A stretch of 64,000 nucleotides of DNA from assembly GCF_024362525.1 (NCBI RefSeq), contig NZ_CP101458.1:496001-560000 (forward strand), written 5' to 3'. Within the stretch, counting starts at the first letter, position 1; every line of letters starts with the position of its first letter. The stretch is from Natrononativus amylolyticus. Its GTDB lineage: Archaea > Halobacteriota > Halobacteria > Halobacteriales > Natrialbaceae. The translations under genes were made by a program, and so were the position numbers. Shown piece by piece: positions 61,492-64,000 of this stretch. The notes under the pieces are model-generated. The model was not told the origin of the DNA, ran no database searches, and saw nothing but the letters and a program-made list of their open reading frames with translations.

Positions 61492-62436
61492 TCAGTCAGC
61501 CGCCTGTGGGGCACTCCCGCCCATCGCAGTTCGTTCGTTTTCGTCCATCACGTCACGAACCCACTCGACTGCCTCCTGGGTGTCGTGGCGCTTGCCGATC
61601 TGTTCGTGGCTCCCCTCGTAGTCGTTCTTCGCGACGGTGAAGAACTCGTCCCAGTCGAGGTCGTCCTCGCGGACCTTGTACGTGCCGTCGTCTCGCTTCT
61701 CGATCCGGGGCTCGTCGGGAATCTCGAGGCCGTACTTCTCCGCTTTGGGAATGTAGGCGTTGAGGAAGGCGTTTCGGAGTTCGTCGTTGGTGTTGAGCTT
61801 CAGGCCGACCTCCGCCGCGAAGTCGTGGTGGGTCGACTTGTCGTCGGTGGGGCCGAAGAACTGGATGATGCGGGGCCACCACTCGTCGAAGGCCTCCTGG
61901 AGCATCTCCTGTTCGTTCTTCGAGCCCGTCGCCAGCTCCCGGAGGATGTCCTCGCCGTGTTTGACGTGGAACCCTTCCTCGAAACACACTTTGTCCATCG
62001 CGTGGGCGTAGGGCTCCCAGGACGAGCGCTTGAGCGTCGCCTGGCGGCGCATCGCCGCGCCGTCGACGAAGAAGCCGATCATCGGCGTCTCCGTCCACTT
62101 CTTCATAGGGTAGTGAAAACAGTTGAGGAACTTGCCCTCCCCGTTGGCGAGCTCCTCTAACATCTCGTCGCGCGTCTTGATCCCCAGGGACTCGGCTGCC
62201 CGGTAGAGCAGCTGTCCGTGGCCGATCTCGTCCTGCACCTTCGCGCTAAACGCGAGTTTGCGGTCGAGCGACGGCGCCTGCCGGATGAACGGGCGCTCGA
62301 GATACGCGCCCATGATCTCCGAGTTTGCGTGGAACTGGATCATCCGCGTCGCCGCCTTGCGGTACTCCTCGGGCATGTCGTCCTTCGGACTGAACGCCCG
62401 CGGCTCCGCCCGCTGTTTGACTGTCTCGAGGTCCAT
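61492..62436 (-). CDS. paaA: Phenylacetyl-CoA epoxidase catalytic subunit PaaA
   Basis: 314 residues from ATG 62436. The di-iron carboxylate ligands are in QFHANSEIMGAYLERP (about 33-48), KVQDEIGHGQLLYRAAESLG (ExxH, about 66-85), and KVCFEEGFHVKHGEDIL (about 146-162). It inserts oxygen into the aromatic ring of phenylacetyl-CoA. It is the first gene of the operon paaA-paaB-paaC-paaD-zinc domain and is divergent from an HTH_10 regulator. Confidence 0.95.
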   Translation of the reverse strand: MDLETVKQRAEPRAFSPKDDMPEEYRKAATRMIQFHANSEIMGAYLERPFIRQAPSLDRKLAFSAKVQDEIGHGQLLYRAAESLGIKTRDEMLEELANGEGKFLNCFHYPMKKWTETPMIGFFVDGAAMRRQATLKRSSWEPYAHAMDKVCFEEGFHVKHGEDILRELATGSKNEQEMLQEAFDEWWPRIIQFFGPTDDKSTHHDFAAEVGLKLNTNDELRNAFLNAYIPKAEKYGLEIPDEPRIEKRDDGTYKVREDDLDWDEFFTVAKNDYEGSHEQIGKRHDTQEAVEWVRDVMDENERTAMGGSAPQAAD

Positions 62437-62473
62437 GATCGTTGATTGGGGTTCGACGAGTGTACCTGTTGGC

Positions 62474-62487
62474 CCGCCTATAGGCGG
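62474..62487. promoter_or_regulatory. Palindrome over the paaA promoter
   Basis: CCGCCTATAGGCGG is a perfect 14-bp palindrome. Its central CCTATAG is the best TATA-like element for paaA on the minus strand, while the plus-strand TATA (TTATAAAC, 62491-62498) of the divergent regulator lies immediately beside it. A protein bound here would block paaA and could also affect the regulator gene. Confidence 0.5.
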
Positions 62488-62518
62488 CATTTATAAACTA
62501 TTCCGTCGTACCTCGAGC

Positions 62519-63157
62519 ATGATCGAGGAGTGTCTCGTCGTCGAGTTCGCCGTTACCGGCGACGACTGCCCGCTGGCGGTCGCGACGCGACGAACCGGCT
62601 CGCTGGTCGACGCACAGCCCCCGCAGCGGCGAACCGACGGGAACGCGCTCCTGCGGTTCAGCGCGCCCGCGGGGACGGGCCTTCGGGAGGCCCTCGATGC
62701 GGACGACCGAATCCGGTACCTGCACGCCTCGCACACGGACGGGCGGACCAACTACCGGTGTCTCTCGCGCCACCCCTGCGTCGTCCACGCGCTGGTCGAC
62801 GTCGGGTTCCTCGTCGACACCATCCAGTACCGGCGCGGGCGGGAGCGCTACACGGGGGCGGTCGTCGGCTACGACGTCCTCGAGGGCGTCCTCGAGGCCG
62901 CCGGCGAGACCGTCGGCGTCACCCTCGAGCGGGTCTACCCGCTCGGCGGCGAGGACGAGGAGGCCGTCGCCCAGCGGTGGGATCTGACCCCCGCCCAGGA
63001 GGCGGCGATCCGGACGGCCTACGAGCGCGGGTACTTTTCGGTGCCGAAGGAGGCGACCGCGGCGGAGGTCGCTGCCGACCTCGGGATCGGCAAATCGGCG
63101 TTTCTCGAGCGTCTCCGTCGGGGACAGGCGGCCATCTTCCGCCAGCTGTTCGGCTAG
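62519..63157 (+). CDS. HTH_10 (bacterio-opsin activator type) regulator, likely controlling paa
   Basis: 212 residues: a ligand-binding-like N-terminal domain (1-145) and the HTH_10 at about 153-212 (LTPAQEAAIRTAYERGYFSV, then AEVAADLGIGKSAFLERLRR). TATA 25 bp upstream of ATG 62519. It is divergent from paaA with an 82-base shared promoter region holding a palindrome, so control of the paa operon is the natural inference. Confidence 0.9.
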   Translation: MIEECLVVEFAVTGDDCPLAVATRRTGSLVDAQPPQRRTDGNALLRFSAPAGTGLREALDADDRIRYLHASHTDGRTNYRCLSRHPCVVHALVDVGFLVDTIQYRRGRERYTGAVVGYDVLEGVLEAAGETVGVTLERVYPLGGEDEEAVAQRWDLTPAQEAAIRTAYERGYFSVPKEATAAEVAADLGIGKSAFLERLRRGQAAIFRQLFG

Positions 63158-63160
63158 CCG

Positions 63161-64000
63161 TCAGGGCTCCGGCGTCGGCGGCGACTCGACGTCGTGGAGC
63201 AGCGAGTCGCCCGTCGCGTGATCGAACAGGCGGAGCTTCGACTCCGCGAAGGTGATCGCGATCCGTTCGTCCGTCGCGGGTTCGACGTCGGCGTCGACGC
63301 GGGCGATGAAGTCGTCGGCGATGTCGAGGTAGAGGTAGTTGTCGCTGCCGACCGGCTCGACGACCTCGACGACCGCCTCGATGCCGTCGTCGCCCGCCTC
63401 GGCCGGGTAGACGTCCTCCGGGCGGATGCCGAGCGTGAGCTCCTGGCCGTTCTCGACCTCGAGGCTCGCGCCGTAGTCGGGGCTCAGCGGGTAGCGCAAC
63501 CGGTCGTCGTCGGTGAGGACGAGGCCGTCGCCGCTCGCACGGGGGGTGACGTCGACGAAGTTCATGCTGGGCGAGCCGATGAAGCCGCCGACGAACCGGT
63601 TCGCCGGCCGGTCGTAGACGTCCTTCGGCGCGCCCGTCTGCTGGAGTTCGCCGTCCTCTAGGATCACGATCGCATCGCCCATCGTCATCGCCTCCTCCTG
63701 GTCGTGGGTGACGTAGACGGCGGTGATGCCGAGCTCGTCCTGGAGGCGCTGGATCTCCGCGCGCATCGTCGTCCGGAGCTTCGCGTCGAGGTTCGACAGC
63801 GGCTCGTCGAACAGGAACAGCTTGGGCTCGCGAACGATGGCTCGACCGAGCGCGACGCGCTGTTTCTGCCCGCCGGAGAGCTCGTCGGGTTTCTTCTCGA
63901 GGAGGTCCTCGATGTCCATCATCTCGGCGGCCCACTGCACCTTCTCCTGTCGTTCGGCTTTCGAGAGATCGGTGCTCATCCGCAGGCCGAACGCCATGTT
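63161..64000 (-). CDS. ABC transporter ATPase, sugar-type (MalK/UgpC-like), partial
   Basis: The C-terminal 279 residues are present; the Walker A region lies beyond the window's right edge. Visible motifs are the signature LSGGQKQRVALGRAI (about 40-54 of the visible part), Walker B KLFLFDEPLSNLDAKL, the switch VYVTHDQEEAMTMGD, and C-terminal TOBE/OB domains (about 160-270; LTLGIRPEDVYPAE). This two-domain layout is that of carbohydrate-import ATPases. Adjacent permeases would be off the window. Confidence 0.93.
   Translation of the reverse strand, partial: NMAFGLRMSTDLSKAERQEKVQWAAEMMDIEDLLEKKPDELSGGQKQRVALGRAIVREPKLFLFDEPLSNLDAKLRTTMRAEIQRLQDELGITAVYVTHDQEEAMTMGDAIVILEDGELQQTGAPKDVYDRPANRFVGGFIGSPSMNFVDVTPRASGDGLVLTDDDRLRYPLSPDYGASLEVENGQELTLGIRPEDVYPAEAGDDGIEAVVEVVEPVGSDNYLYLDIADDFIARVDADVEPATDERIAITFAESKLRLFDHATGDSLLHDVESPPTPEP

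Overview
The window looks like a chromosomal segment of a halophilic archaeon (class Halobacteria, probably in or near the Natrialbales). The reasons are very high GC, strongly acidic proteins, Tat-type RR signals, TATA boxes placed 25-30 bp upstream of start codons (leaderless transcripts), haloarchaeal signalling families (HTH_10/bacterio-opsin activator, HalOD1, PAS-GAF chains) and a tRNA-Trp with the long intron typical of this class. No rRNA, CRISPR array or intact transposase was seen.

Layout. 1-13 kb is core metabolism: small zinc ribbons, a DUF309 protein, an AstE/AspA-type hydrolase, a split YeeE/YedE sulfur transporter, HAD phosphatase, tyrS, an Lrp/AsnC regulator, birA, UspA, amidohydrolase, HD phosphohydrolase and purL. 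13-18.7 kb has a PAS-GAF sensor with a decayed kinase domain, then an ornithine-cyclodeaminase-like protein and two FAD amine/amino-acid oxidases. 18.7-31.6 kb carries a secreted beta-propeller protein, an aminotransferase/AsnC operon, a thioredoxin-like protein, an Old Yellow Enzyme, BtpA, MGMT, a carbamoylase-type amidase, two methyltransferases and small membrane proteins. 31.6-47.9 kb has an MscS-helix protein, a creatininase-family amidohydrolase, nikR, cupin, VOC and PaaI proteins, DUF389, phenylacetate-CoA ligase (paaK), dinB, ggt, a 1043-residue PAS/GAF/HTH_10 regulator and a HalOD1 protein.

48.2-55.7 kb is an accessory island lying 3' of tRNA-Trp (minus strand, 55573-55747). Copies of the tRNA 3' end occur at about 48322 and 55471. 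Each adjoins a 45-46 bp block whose orientation is opposite in the two copies. The island holds two tandem type IV pilins, a frameshift-scarred HTH protein, DUF2270, HalOD1, DUF7344-like and HTH_10 genes, a four-copy dispersed repeat sitting in successive intergenic gaps, and the C-terminal half of a tyrosine integrase at the end of an operon of overlapping small genes. This is the most unusual part of the window.

55.8-64 kb returns to core genes: DUF5794, guaB, PaaI thioesterase, a lipoprotein, and the phenylacetyl-CoA epoxidase operon paaABCD (minus strand; paaD split in two). The paa operon is divergent from an HTH_10 regulator, with a perfect 14-bp palindrome over the paaA promoter. A sugar-type ABC ATPase runs off the right edge. 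PaaK at 38-39 kb and the two PaaI-type thioesterases fit the same phenylacetate route, though they are not in one operon.
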